This document shows, piece by piece, positions 8,307 through 18,900 of a stretch of DNA of 64,000 nucleotides. Every line of letters starts with the position of its first letter. The stretch's first letter is position 1. The notes under the pieces are model-generated. The model worked only from the letters and a program-made list of their open reading frames with translations. It searched no databases and was not told the origin of the DNA. The position numbers and the translations under genes are program-made. The stretch comes from Skermanella mucosa (GTDB lineage: Bacteria; Pseudomonadota; Alphaproteobacteria; Azospirillales; Azospirillaceae), in contig NZ_CP086109.1 of assembly GCF_016765655.2 (NCBI RefSeq), positions 124,001 to 188,000 of the forward strand, given 5' to 3'.

Positions 8307-9328
8307 CGGTCCTCAGCGTCGCCTACCCTTTCGCCCCGGTCGGCCCTGACTCGGTCGGCGGTGCCGAGCAGGTGCTGAGCCACCTCGACAGGGCATTGGT
8401 CCAAGCGGGCCACCGCTCCCTGGTCGTCGCCCGCGAGGATTCGGCGGTCGCCGGCGAGCTGTATCCGGTGCCCGCCGCTCCCGGTCCGATCGACGAGGAT
8501 ACCCGCGCCGGTATCCACGGCCATCAGCGCCGGGCCATCGAGACGGCCCTGCGGGACAATGCGGTGGACCTGGTTCATCTCCATGGCATCGATTTCGACC
8601 GCTACCTGCCCCCGCCGGGTGTTCCGGCGCTGGTCACGGTCCACCTGCCGCCGGACTGGTATCCGGAGGCCGCCCTGCGCCCTGCCCGTCCTCGCACATA
8701 TCTTCACGGCGTCTCGCAGTCCCAGCACGGGCGGTTTCCCCCGGGAGTGCCCGTGCTGCCGCCGATCCCGAACGGCGTGCCGGTGGAAGCGCTGGCCGCG
8801 CGCCACGCCAAGCGCGGCTTCGCCCTGTGCCTGGGCCGGATCTGTCCCGAGAAGGGCTTTCATCACGCGCTCGATGCGGCGAAGCTGGCGGGATCGCCGC
8901 TTCTTTTGGCCGGCGAGGTCTTCCCCTATCCTGTCCACGAGGACTATTTCCGCTCGGAGATCGAGCCGCGCCTGGACCGGTCTCGACGCTTCATCGGGCC
9001 GGTCGGGTTCCGGCGGAAGCGGCGTCTCCTGACCGCGGCACGGTGTCTGGTGGTGCCCAGCCTGGCGCCCGAGACCAGTTCGCTGGTGGCGATGGAAGCG
9101 CTGGCCTGCGGAACGCCGGTGGTCGCCTTCCCGGCCGGAGCTCTGCCCGAAGTGGTGGAGCATGGGCGGACCGGCTTCCTGGTGGCCGACGAACGCGGGA
9201 TGGCGGACGCGATCCGTGCCGCCTCCGGACTTTCCTCCGACGACTGCCGCGCGGCCGCCCGCGAGCGCTTCGACCTCAAAGGCATGATCGCCCGCTATTT
9301 CGACCTCTACCGCCAAGTGGCCGCATGA
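8297..9328 (+). CDS. GT4 family glycosyltransferase
   Basis: A 343-residue GT-B glycosyltransferase. The start ATG at 8297 gives the family N-terminus TVLSVAYPFAPVGPDSVGGAEQVL, with the GGAE glycine loop. Longer in-frame extensions upstream are only the shadow of the PIG-L gene. The C-terminal donor domain has LCLGRICPEKGFHHAL and the E-x7-E region ETSSLVAMEALACGTPVVAF (about residues 255-275). The overlap with the PIG-L stop (10 bp) and with the next start (ATGA) shows an operon. Sugar and acceptor are unknown; order and family resemble MshA/BshA partners of PIG-L deacetylases. Confidence 0.85.
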   Translation: MPLTVLSVAYPFAPVGPDSVGGAEQVLSHLDRALVQAGHRSLVVAREDSAVAGELYPVPAAPGPIDEDTRAGIHGHQRRAIETALRDNAVDLVHLHGIDFDRYLPPPGVPALVTVHLPPDWYPEAALRPARPRTYLHGVSQSQHGRFPPGVPVLPPIPNGVPVEALAARHAKRGFALCLGRICPEKGFHHALDAAKLAGSPLLLAGEVFPYPVHEDYFRSEIEPRLDRSRRFIGPVGFRRKRRLLTAARCLVVPSLAPETSSLVAMEALACGTPVVAFPAGALPEVVEHGRTGFLVADERGMADAIRAASGLSSDDCRAAARERFDLKGMIARYFDLYRQVAA

Positions 9329-10299
9329 CCTTCACGTTCGATAGCTCAATTATCAATATCGATAATGAACTGATCGGGTTGGAGCCGGAATGGTGGGAAT
9401 TGTGGTCCGCCTGTCCCGGCGCCACCCCGTTCCAGTCGCCCGCTTGGCTGATTCCCTGGCGCCGCCATTTCCGCGACGGCGACCTCGTCGTCGTCACGCT
9501 GCGCAGGTCCGGCCGCCTTTGCGGCCTGCTGCCGCTGTTCCATTATCGCGGGCCGCCGGAACCTCGCCTGCTACCGCTGGGGGCCGGTAACACGGACTAT
9601 CTGGACGGCTTGTTCGCTCCCGATGTCGGGCCGGCGGAGGTCACGGCACTGCTGGGCCGGTTGGTGCCGTGGCGTGTCCTCGACCTGCCGCAACTCGCCC
9701 CCGGATCGGTTCTGGCCGACATCCCGGCGCCGCGAGGCTGGACCGGGCAGGGCCGGGCCGAGGAGCCCTGCCCAATCCTGCCGCTGCCGGCCACCCTGCC
9801 CCGCCGCATGCAGCAGAACCTGCGCTACTATCGCCGGCGCGCCGAACGGGCCGGAACCCTTCGGTTCGAAACCGCCACACCCGACCGGGTTGCACCGCTG
9901 CTCGACAGCCTGATCCGATTGCACGGGGCGCGCTGGACGACCAAGGGAGAGTCCGGCGTCCTGGCCGATGCCACGGTCGAACGGTTCCACCGCGACGCCG
10001 CGCCTGCCCTCGCCCGCGGCGGCCTGCTGCGCCTCCACGCGCTCCACCTCGACGGGCAGGTTGTCGCGGTTCTCTACGGGATGCAGGCCAAGGGGCGATG
10101 CCACTATTACCTCAGCGGGTTCGAGCCCGACTTTGCGGAGCTTGGCCTGGGCACCTTGATCGTCGGCCACGCGATCGAGACGGCCACGTCCGAGGGTGCC
10201 TTCGAGTTCGACTTCCTGCGCGGGACCGAAGCCTATAAATACCGCTGGGGCGCCCTGGACAGGACTACCCAGGGACGCCTGCTCCGTCATGGGGCATGA
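9325..10299 (+). CDS. GNAT acetyltransferase of the BioF2/CelD-like type
   Basis: A 324-residue double-GNAT protein (PF13480 type), often found in exopolysaccharide loci. Early residues carry WELWSACPGATPFQSPAWLIPW, a standard feature of the family. The C-terminal GNAT core includes LHALHLDGQVVAVLYG, then YYLSGFEP and the diagnostic EFDFLRGTEAYKYRWG near the end. It presumably acylates an amino group, perhaps the one exposed by the PIG-L enzyme. The ATG overlaps the GT4 stop (ATGA at 9325-9328). The region around the start (9330-9370) is locally AT-richer than the neighbours. Confidence 0.82.
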   Translation: MTFTFDSSIINIDNELIGLEPEWWELWSACPGATPFQSPAWLIPWRRHFRDGDLVVVTLRRSGRLCGLLPLFHYRGPPEPRLLPLGAGNTDYLDGLFAPDVGPAEVTALLGRLVPWRVLDLPQLAPGSVLADIPAPRGWTGQGRAEEPCPILPLPATLPRRMQQNLRYYRRRAERAGTLRFETATPDRVAPLLDSLIRLHGARWTTKGESGVLADATVERFHRDAAPALARGGLLRLHALHLDGQVVAVLYGMQAKGRCHYYLSGFEPDFAELGLGTLIVGHAIETATSEGAFEFDFLRGTEAYKYRWGALDRTTQGRLLRHGA

Positions 10300-10308
10300 G
10301 GAATCGAA

Positions 10309-10830
10309 ATGACCATGACCGACAGTTTCACGATGCCCGTCCGGATCACGATCCGGCCCTGCACCGAGGCGGACCTGCCGAACCTCGAATGGTTCGGCAT
10401 GTTCACGGAGCACCGGGAGATCATCCGCCGGACCTTCGACCGCCAAGCCGCCGGCGAGACCGCGATGCTGTTGGCCGATGCCAACGGCTTTCCGGTCGGC
10501 CAGGTCTGGATCGACTATGCCCGGAAACCGGAGGAGGGCTGTGCGCTGCTCTGGGCCGTCAGGGTGATGGCGCCGTTCCAGCGGACCGGCATCGGTGCCC
10601 GGCTGGTCGGGGCCGCCGAGCGGGATATCCGGCGGCGCGCGGTGCCGTCGGCCGAAGTCGGCGTGGAGCGCCACAACGCGGAGGCCCGGCGCTTCTATGA
10701 AAGGCTAGGGTACCGATTCATCGGAACCCTGTCGGAAAGCTACAGCTATACGACGCCGGACGGGGTGAGCATGACGGTGCCGCTGGACGAGTGGATCTTC
10801 CGGAAGGAAGTCGGCGCTCATTCCAGATAG
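10309..10830 (+). CDS. GNAT family N-acetyltransferase
   Basis: A 173-residue single-domain N-acetyltransferase. The acetyl-CoA loop is RVMAPFQRTGIGARLVGAAE (Q/R-x-x-G-x-G/A), followed by the catalytic-strand region VGVERHNAEARRFYERLGYRFIG, typical of RimI-like members. It starts 9 bp after the previous gene and is the last gene of the glycan operon. The C-terminus overlaps the convergent PPC gene by 13 bp. The substrate is unknown. Confidence 0.85.
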   Translation: MTMTDSFTMPVRITIRPCTEADLPNLEWFGMFTEHREIIRRTFDRQAAGETAMLLADANGFPVGQVWIDYARKPEEGCALLWAVRVMAPFQRTGIGARLVGAAERDIRRRAVPSAEVGVERHNAEARRFYERLGYRFIGTLSESYSYTTPDGVSMTVPLDEWIFRKEVGAHSR

Positions 10831-11690
10831 ATTTCGAAGGTGATGCAGACGGAGTTGCGGCCGCGGACCAGCCGTCCCTCATGGATGATGCCGTCGATGT
10901 CCACCATGGCGATGTCGAGAGTCGCCGACGGCCTGGAACCCACGCCGGATTCAACGCTGCCCCGGGTGATCAGCACCTCGCTCGCATGGGACTGGACGGT
11001 TCGCCCGTCCTCGAACTCGGCTCCGACCAGACTGCCGAGCCCCCGTACAGTCGCCGAAGCCAGTCCATGGCGGATGCACAGGGTCTCGATCGCCTCGCAG
11101 ACATCTTCGTTCGGACGGATGCGGGCAAGGACGCCGGACGCTCCGGTTCCCCGCGTGCCGACGGTTGTTTCCATCGGGCGGAACAGGGTGAAGTTGGTCT
11201 CGGGGTCGGCTTCCGCCACGAAGGTCGCGTCGGTCATTCCCCAGGCCCGAGCCTGTACGGGGGCTGCGATCACGGTCTCCGATGGGATCACGTGGCCGGC
11301 ATGCCGCGAGCCGTCCGGCTCCGTCCAGACGCCATGGCAATGTATGAATGGAGCGTCGTCCCGCCGGCCGACGCTGACGCTGGCACGGTGGAGCAGGGAC
11401 AGGCCGTCCACCCTGTAGGTCCGGCTATAGAAGGCGGCATGGTCCAGATCCGGCGACGGGGCCGGCAGCACATAGGTGAAGGGTTCCAGCGCGCCTGCCT
11501 CGATCTCGACCACGGCACCCGCGATCCCCGCCTGGAGGAGCGGCCGCGTGATTGCCTCGTTGATGGTCAGGCCGGGCTCCAACCTGAAGTCCAGCATCCT
11601 GGAGGTTCCCCCGCGGCTCTCGATACGTTCGGCCGAGACGGGACCCGGCTGCAGCAGCCTTCGTCTGGGAAGTGCGGCGTGTGATGACAT
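10818..11690 (-). CDS. PPC/DUF296-domain protein (two domains)
   Basis: A 290-residue protein with two tandem PPC (plants-and-prokaryotes-conserved, DUF296) folds. The first spans about residues 35-150 with PFIHCHGVW and HAGHVIP histidines. The second spans about residues 165-290 with the family core IETLCIRHGLASATVRGLGSL and ends in a VCITFEIYLE strand. PPC folds form trimers and occur in AT-hook DNA-binding proteins of plants, but bacterial members are uncharacterised. The clustered histidines suggest metal or ligand binding. It faces away from parB, and the 16-bp palindrome 36 bp upstream of its ATG could regulate it as well. Confidence 0.72.
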   Translation of the reverse strand: MSSHAALPRRRLLQPGPVSAERIESRGGTSRMLDFRLEPGLTINEAITRPLLQAGIAGAVVEIEAGALEPFTYVLPAPSPDLDHAAFYSRTYRVDGLSLLHRASVSVGRRDDAPFIHCHGVWTEPDGSRHAGHVIPSETVIAAPVQARAWGMTDATFVAEADPETNFTLFRPMETTVGTRGTGASGVLARIRPNEDVCEAIETLCIRHGLASATVRGLGSLVGAEFEDGRTVQSHASEVLITRGSVESGVGSRPSATLDIAMVDIDGIIHEGRLVRGRNSVCITFEIYLE

Positions 11691-11725
11691 GCTTACACCT
11701 GGCCTCGCTTCGAGGTGTGAATCGC

Positions 11726-11741
11726 TATTCGACGTCGAATA
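11726..11741. promoter_or_regulatory. 16-bp palindrome TATTCGACGTCGAATA (copy 1), candidate parS
   Basis: A perfect 16-bp palindrome lies between the parB stop and the PPC gene start. An identical copy lies upstream of parA at 13683. Two identical palindromes bracketing a parAB operon are the arrangement expected for ParB-binding centromere sites. The sequence differs from the chromosomal parS consensus, as is usual for plasmid or chromid ParB. Confidence 0.6.
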
Positions 11742-11778
11742 ACGCCCTGCCCGACCCTGTTCCGATCCCGTCCCCGCC

Positions 11779-12681
11779 TCAGTCGCCGACCAGATCGTTC
11801 AGGAGATCCCGCAGCCTGCGGAATGCCGCCCGTTGCTGGTCGTCCAGCACGGCCTTGTGCCGCGTGAGCGCCGATACGTCGCTGCTGGTCCGCTTGATGC
11901 TCTTGCTGGCGCTGGCGAGCAGCTTGGAAACGTCGTCGGCCGAGGGCGCGCCGGCAGCTTGCCTGCCCTGCGCGCGCGCCTGGGCCACGGCCGGGTTCTT
12001 CTTAGTTTCGCGAAGCCCCCGGATGGTCAGCTTTCCGGCTTTGGCTTCCTCCCAAAGCTGCCTGCGGAGATCGGCGTCGTCGATGAAGGCCAGTTCCTGC
12101 AGGATCGATTTCGAGATCGATTTCCGGAACGCCGGATACTCCTGCAGCATCGCCTCGGGCAGCTTCAGGGTCGCCAGGGTCCGTGCGATCTCTCCCTGGC
12201 TCCTGGAGACGATCCGGCCCAGTTCCTCGTGGGTGTAACTGTGCCGTTCCAGAAGGCGGGCGAACGCCCTGGCCTCTTCCATGGCATCCAGGTCGGCGCG
12301 CTGAAGGTTCTCGATCAGCGCGATCTCGTCCAGGTCTCCGTCGGTGATGATGGCGAAGATTGTGTCGCGCCCGAGAAGCTGATGGGCTCGGAAGCGGCGC
12401 TCTCCGGCGGCGATGATGTATTTCCCGCCGGGAACCTGCTTCACCAGGATCGGCTGCTTCAGGCCCATCCGCTCGATGGAGTCGGCGAGACTTCGCAGTT
12501 CCTCCTCGTCGAAATACTTGCGGGGCTGGTCGGGATTGGGCGTGACCGACGTCAAGTCCACCTCGACCACCCGCGGGAAGTTGGTGCTGGTCCCGAACAG
12601 GACGTCGTTCTGGACCTGGGCCGCCGCCTTGCTCATCATGGACCGGCCTTGCTGGGCCTTCTTAAGCAGCGACATGGCCAT
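11779..12681 (-). CDS. parB: ParB-type partition protein
   Basis: A 300-residue CTP-dependent DNA clamp of the ParB/RepB family for segregation of the replicon. The N-terminal ParB/Srx domain starts near residue 40 (VDLTSVTPNPDQPRKYFDEEEL), and the nucleotide motif GERRFRAHQLLG with ENLQR lies at about residues 93-125. The central HTH (HEELGRIVSRSQGEIARTLATL) would read the parS site. The C-terminal third is charged and lacks a clear RepB extension. The start ATG at 12681 overlaps the end of parA by 20 bp, so both are translated from one message. Confidence 0.9.
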   Translation of the reverse strand: MAMSLLKKAQQGRSMMSKAAAQVQNDVLFGTSTNFPRVVEVDLTSVTPNPDQPRKYFDEEELRSLADSIERMGLKQPILVKQVPGGKYIIAAGERRFRAHQLLGRDTIFAIITDGDLDEIALIENLQRADLDAMEEARAFARLLERHSYTHEELGRIVSRSQGEIARTLATLKLPEAMLQEYPAFRKSISKSILQELAFIDDADLRRQLWEEAKAGKLTIRGLRETKKNPAVAQARAQGRQAAGAPSADDVSKLLASASKSIKRTSSDVSALTRHKAVLDDQQRAAFRRLRDLLNDLVGD

Positions 12682-13669
12682 CCTCCGCAGTCACGTAGTT
12701 GATCAGGGTCCGGGCGATCTCATGGTAGACCTCGGCGCCCGGCGCGTTGGGGGCGGCCTTGAGCAGGGGCAACTGGGCGCGGGCCGACTGGGTGAACTTC
12801 GTGGTCCGGGGGATCGGATCGAAGATCCGGATCACGTGCCCGAAAAGTTCGTGCAGCTCGTCCAAGGTCATCTTCTCGGCCGCATTGCGCGGCGTATACA
12901 TGGTCGGCAGGATACCGAGGATCTGCAAGTCGGGATTGCTGCGGCGGCGCAGCTTGTTCGCCGTTTCCAGCAGCATCGAGACGCCAAGGCCGGCCAGCGT
13001 CTCCGTCTGCACCGGGACCAGAAGCTGGTCCGCCGCGTTCAGGGCATTGACGGTCAGCATCGACAGGGTAGGGCCGCAATCGATCAGGATGGCGTCGTAG
13101 GTCTCCCGCAGGGGAGATAGCCGGTCACGCATCGCCAACGGTCCGCCGTTCACCGGATCGGACGCCAGCTCGATATCCACATTGGCCAGGGCGATGGTGG
13201 AGGGTACCAAGTCGAACAGACCTTCGCAGACCGGAACGATGACGTCGCCGATGGGCTTTTCCTGCCGCAGGACAGGGTAGAGGGTCTTGCCGGCGGCATG
13301 GGCTTCGGCTTGGTCGATGCCCAGGTGGGCCGTGGCGCTCGCCTGCGGGTCGCTGTCGACCAGCACGGTCCTCAGCCCGGCAGTGGCGAGAAGGAAGGCG
13401 AGGTTGACCGCCGAACTCGTCTTGCCGACGCCGCCTTTCTGGTTGGCCACGGCCACGACCACGCTACGCCTCGGCCGGAGCGTCTTGGGCGCCATCTCGG
13501 CCGCGACGAACTTGGCCACCTGGGAAGGGATCCGCTCGGCCCCCGACTCCCACCGGGATATCCGCGCCTTGTCATAGCTGCGCCCGAGCTGGCCGTTCAG
13601 GTGCTCGGCGAATGTGCGCTGGTCCATGCCGCGACCTTCGCGCAGTGTCTTGAGTTCAGGGCCGATCAT
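12662..13669 (-). CDS. parA: ParA-type partition ATPase with N-terminal HTH
   Basis: A 335-residue Walker-type ParA ATPase that moves ParB-parS complexes. The deviant Walker A NQKGGVGKT is at residues 76-84, and the Walker A' SDPQASAT and IDCGPTLSMLT (Walker B) segments follow. Residues 1-60 form an XRE-like helix-turn-helix (LKTLREGRGMDQRTFAEHL ... ISRWESGAE), as in type Ia partition ATPases that repress their own operon. The first 16-bp palindrome upstream (13683-13698) ends 14 bp before the ATG and is a likely operator/parS. No repC or other replication initiator is seen beside it, so the replication origin is not in this segment or uses another system. Confidence 0.92.
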   Translation of the reverse strand: MIGPELKTLREGRGMDQRTFAEHLNGQLGRSYDKARISRWESGAERIPSQVAKFVAAEMAPKTLRPRRSVVVAVANQKGGVGKTSSAVNLAFLLATAGLRTVLVDSDPQASATAHLGIDQAEAHAAGKTLYPVLRQEKPIGDVIVPVCEGLFDLVPSTIALANVDIELASDPVNGGPLAMRDRLSPLRETYDAILIDCGPTLSMLTVNALNAADQLLVPVQTETLAGLGVSMLLETANKLRRRSNPDLQILGILPTMYTPRNAAEKMTLDELHELFGHVIRIFDPIPRTTKFTQSARAQLPLLKAAPNAPGAEVYHEIARTLINYVTAEDGHVAA

Positions 13670-13682
13670 CGAAGCTCTCCGG

Positions 13683-13698
13683 TATTCGACGTCGAATA
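13683..13698. promoter_or_regulatory. 16-bp palindrome TATTCGACGTCGAATA (copy 2), candidate parS/operator
   Basis: This copy is identical to 11726-11741 and lies 14 bp upstream of the parA start codon, where it could serve both as parS and as the autoregulatory operator. Confidence 0.6.
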
Positions 13699-13741
13699 AG
13701 GAGTTCGCCGTCTTGGATTGCGGTGCCGGACCACATTACAC

Positions 13742-13775
13742 AGTTGACGCAACAAGGCAAAGCCGAGTTGACGCA
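13742..13775. repeat. Two direct copies of AGTTGACGCA, 24 bp apart
   Basis: The decamer AGTTGACGCA occurs at 13742-13751 and 13766-13775 between the divergent parA and coxB genes. The spacing is slightly over two helical turns. They may be regulator half-sites or iteron-like elements, but two copies are too few to decide. Confidence 0.3.
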
Positions 13776-13941
13776 CTGTCGAAGAGGGCAGGGGGATGTC
13801 ACATTCCGGCATCACCGCAGGATCCCTCCGCCCTGTCCGAAAGGTGTCTACCCCTTGGCTAGCCAGAACGACACCGGCCGCGGCCTGTTCCGCACATCGA
13901 TTGACTTCTTACCCGCCGGACGCGTTCAGGAGCCTTTTGGG

Positions 13942-16514
<2,573 letters not shown>

Positions 16515-16528
16515 ACCGCGCGAGGCGA

Positions 16529-16556
16529 GGCGAGGTCCCGATCCCGGGACCTCGCC
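16529..16556 (+). terminator. Hairpin after coxA
   Basis: Perfect 12-bp GC stem (GGCGAGGTCCCG / CGGGACCTCGCC) with an ATCC loop, 15 bp downstream of the coxA stop. No clear U-run follows, so it may terminate weakly or stabilise the 3' end. Confidence 0.55.
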
Positions 16557-16644
16557 GCCATCCGTAAAGCGGTTGCTAAATATTAACCAACTTTGGCTAC
16601 GATGGAGGTCAGCACCCGTTCCACAGATCGCGTGACCCCGTCAG

Positions 16645-16872
16645 ATGCAAAACCCTTCCGCCTTCCTGAAGCGCCTGCGTTTCGGTCTGAACACCCTGGC
16701 CATCTCGGTCTGCCTGCTCGGCACCATCGTGACGGCCTGCCTCAACAACGAGACCAGGACGCAGGCGTCAGCGCTCGTGGCGCTCGGCTTCTTCGCCTGC
16801 TTCGTCGTCCTCTGGAGTTTCGTCCGCGAGGATATCGAGGAACGCGAGACCCTCGCCGATCACGACCGCTGA
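16645..16872 (+). CDS. Small two-helix membrane protein
   Basis: A 75-residue protein with a short basic N-terminus, a hydrophobic segment at about residues 14-33 and a second at about 43-60, then an acidic tail (REDIEERETLADHD). It follows the coxBA set by about 130 bp on the same strand and overlaps the convergent DUF2189 gene by 13 bp. Family and function are not recognised. A role as an accessory to the oxidase is possible from position only. No strong Shine-Dalgarno is seen, which lowers confidence. Confidence 0.45.
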   Translation: MQNPSAFLKRLRFGLNTLAISVCLLGTIVTACLNNETRTQASALVALGFFACFVVLWSFVREDIEERETLADHDR

Positions 16873-17759
16873 TCTGAAGAACCCGCAGCACTTCCGCCGC
16901 TCCTGACCGTCTTCCGGTACAAGTGCCAGGTGGCGTGGCCGAGCACCGGCATGACGATGGCGAGGCCGACGAACAGCGGGATCGACCCGACCACGAGGCC
17001 GCACACGATCACCATGCCCCACGCGGCCATGGTGGTCGGATTGGCGGCGGCGACGCGGACCGAGGTATAGATCGCCGTGGCCACGCCAACCTTCCGGTCG
17101 AGCAGCAGCGGGAACGAGATCACGCTGATCGCCAGCACCAGCACGGCGAACAGGAAGCCCACGCCCACGCCGATGACGATCATCGCCCAGCCCGCGCTGG
17201 TCGTGAAGACATCCCGGACGAACGTCCCGAAGCTGTCGGGCGGCTCGGGGCCGAGGGTGGCGGCGTAGATTGCCTGCGCGCTCAGCAGCCACAGCAGGAA
17301 GATCCCGACCAGGATCAGGCCGAGGGCCAGGATGGAGCCGAACGAAGGCGAGCGGAGGACCCCGAAGGCGTCGGCCCAGTTGATCGTGACGCCCTGTTCC
17401 CGGCGCCGGCTCATCTCGTAGAGCCCGATCGCGGCGAACGGGCCGATCAGGGCGAAGCCGGATGCCAGGGGAAACAGCAGCTGGAACATGTCGCGGCCGA
17501 ATGCCACCTGCGCCAGGACGAGGCCGACGATCGGATAGATTATGCAAAGGAAGATGACGTCGGTCCGGTACGCCCCGAAATCCTCGACGCCTTTCCTCAG
17601 AACCTCCCGCAGGTCCTTCGGCTCGATCCGGCAGATCCCCGGTACGAGCGAGTTCAACTCCCCCTTGGTGCCGTAGGCGGCGTGGCCGCCCGATCCGGCC
17701 GCGTGCGTCCCTTCCCTGAACTGGTCGGCTCCCCATTCGACGGGATTTCGGATGGTCAT
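16860..17759 (-). CDS. DUF2189 family integral membrane protein
   Basis: A 299-residue membrane protein of the DUF2189 (PF09955) type, found widely in alphaproteobacteria and often near cytochrome oxidase genes. Six or so hydrophobic helices are visible from about residue 85 on. The family segment LLDRKVGVATAIYTSVRVAAANP lies at about residues 220-245 and is followed by the final two helices. An N-terminal soluble stretch of about 70 residues precedes the first helix. Function is unknown. It is situated between the two oxidase sets and is convergent with the small membrane protein gene. Confidence 0.75.
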   Translation of the reverse strand: MTIRNPVEWGADQFREGTHAAGSGGHAAYGTKGELNSLVPGICRIEPKDLREVLRKGVEDFGAYRTDVIFLCIIYPIVGLVLAQVAFGRDMFQLLFPLASGFALIGPFAAIGLYEMSRRREQGVTINWADAFGVLRSPSFGSILALGLILVGIFLLWLLSAQAIYAATLGPEPPDSFGTFVRDVFTTSAGWAMIVIGVGVGFLFAVLVLAISVISFPLLLDRKVGVATAIYTSVRVAAANPTTMAAWGMVIVCGLVVGSIPLFVGLAIVMPVLGHATWHLYRKTVRSGGSAAGSSDQRS

Positions 17760-18015
17760 GTTCTTTCCTCCCGAACCACGAGCGTTGAATCGAGCATACT
17801 CCCATTGTCGGTGGATGATGACTCAATATGCCCCCGATGGCACTACTCAAATGGTCACGAACTATCGGACAGGATCGGCGCTCGTCCCGGCCCTTGCCAA
17901 TCAGGTTGATCAATCATATTATGGAAAACCTTGACTGACAGAATCCTGAACGGCCTTTTGGGCCGGCGCCGAAAAACCGTCCTTATCCAACAAGAATAAG
18001 CGGGGCGAACAGGCT

Positions 18016-18852
18016 ATGGCCGTGGCGATCGTTCTTGCGGTACTTGTGATCGGTTCCGTTATCTTCAGTCTGGTGAGCCCGTGGTGGTTCACTCCGCTCG
18101 CGTCGAACTGGGGGACGATCGACGATACCCTGATCATCACGTTCCTGATCACCGGAGTCGTCTTCTGCATCCTCGTCCTGTTCATGGCCTATGCGTGTTT
18201 CCGGTTCCGCCACCGGGAGGGAGTGACGGCCGCCTATGAGCCGGAGAGCAAGAAGCTGGAGCTTTGGCTGACCGGCCTGACGTCGGTCGGCATCGCCGCC
18301 ATGCTGGCGCCCGGCCTGGTCGTCTGGGACGACTACGTCTCGGTCCCCGCCGAGGCGACCCCGGTGGAAGTCTTGGGCCAGCAGTGGGGCTGGAGCTTCC
18401 GGTTTCCGGGGACGGACGGCGTCCTGGGCACCGTGGATGCCCGGCGGATCGACGCGGACAACCCGTTCGGCCTCAACCCGGACGACCCCCAGGGGCAGGA
18501 CGACATCCTGGTCGCGGGCGGCGAGCTTCGCCTGCCGGTCGACAGGCCGGTCAAGCTGCTGCTCCGCTCGGTCGACGTGCTGCATGATTTCTACGTTCCC
18601 CAGTTCCGGGCCAAGATGGACCTGGTGCCCGGCATGGTGACCTATTTCTGGCTGACCCCGACGCGGACCGGGACCTTCGAGATCCTGTGCGCCGAACTGT
18701 GCGGGGTCGGCCACTCCGCCATGCGCGGCACGGTCGTGGTGGTCGAGCCGGACGCCCACCGGCCCTGGCTCGAAGAGAACCCGACCTTCGCCCGGACCTG
18801 GAAAGGGCAGGGGGCGGCCGAGGAGTTCGCGGAGAACACCGAGGCGCCATAG
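18016..18852 (+). CDS. coxB: Cytochrome c oxidase subunit II (second set)
   Basis: A 278-residue second subunit II, clearly different from the first copy. Two transmembrane helices (about residues 3-25 and 40-62) lead into a periplasmic cupredoxin domain with GQQWGWSFRFPG as the electron-entry patch. CuA ligands are present as Cys225, Cys229, His233 and Met236 (CAELCGVGHSAM), so it should take electrons from cytochrome c rather than quinol. No lipobox or cytochrome c extension is seen. It opens a five-gene operon, with 48 bp to the next gene. Confidence 0.9.
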   Translation: MAVAIVLAVLVIGSVIFSLVSPWWFTPLASNWGTIDDTLIITFLITGVVFCILVLFMAYACFRFRHREGVTAAYEPESKKLELWLTGLTSVGIAAMLAPGLVVWDDYVSVPAEATPVEVLGQQWGWSFRFPGTDGVLGTVDARRIDADNPFGLNPDDPQGQDDILVAGGELRLPVDRPVKLLLRSVDVLHDFYVPQFRAKMDLVPGMVTYFWLTPTRTGTFEILCAELCGVGHSAMRGTVVVVEPDAHRPWLEENPTFARTWKGQGAAEEFAENTEAP

Positions 18853-18900
18853 AATCGAACGGCAAGGAAGACGGCAAGGAACAAGCGGAGGAAGGGCGTC

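Noticed and set aside
17900-17920. TTGATCAATCA considered as an FNR box upstream of the second oxidase operon
   Set aside because: The half-site spacing does not fit TTGAT-N4-ATCAA.
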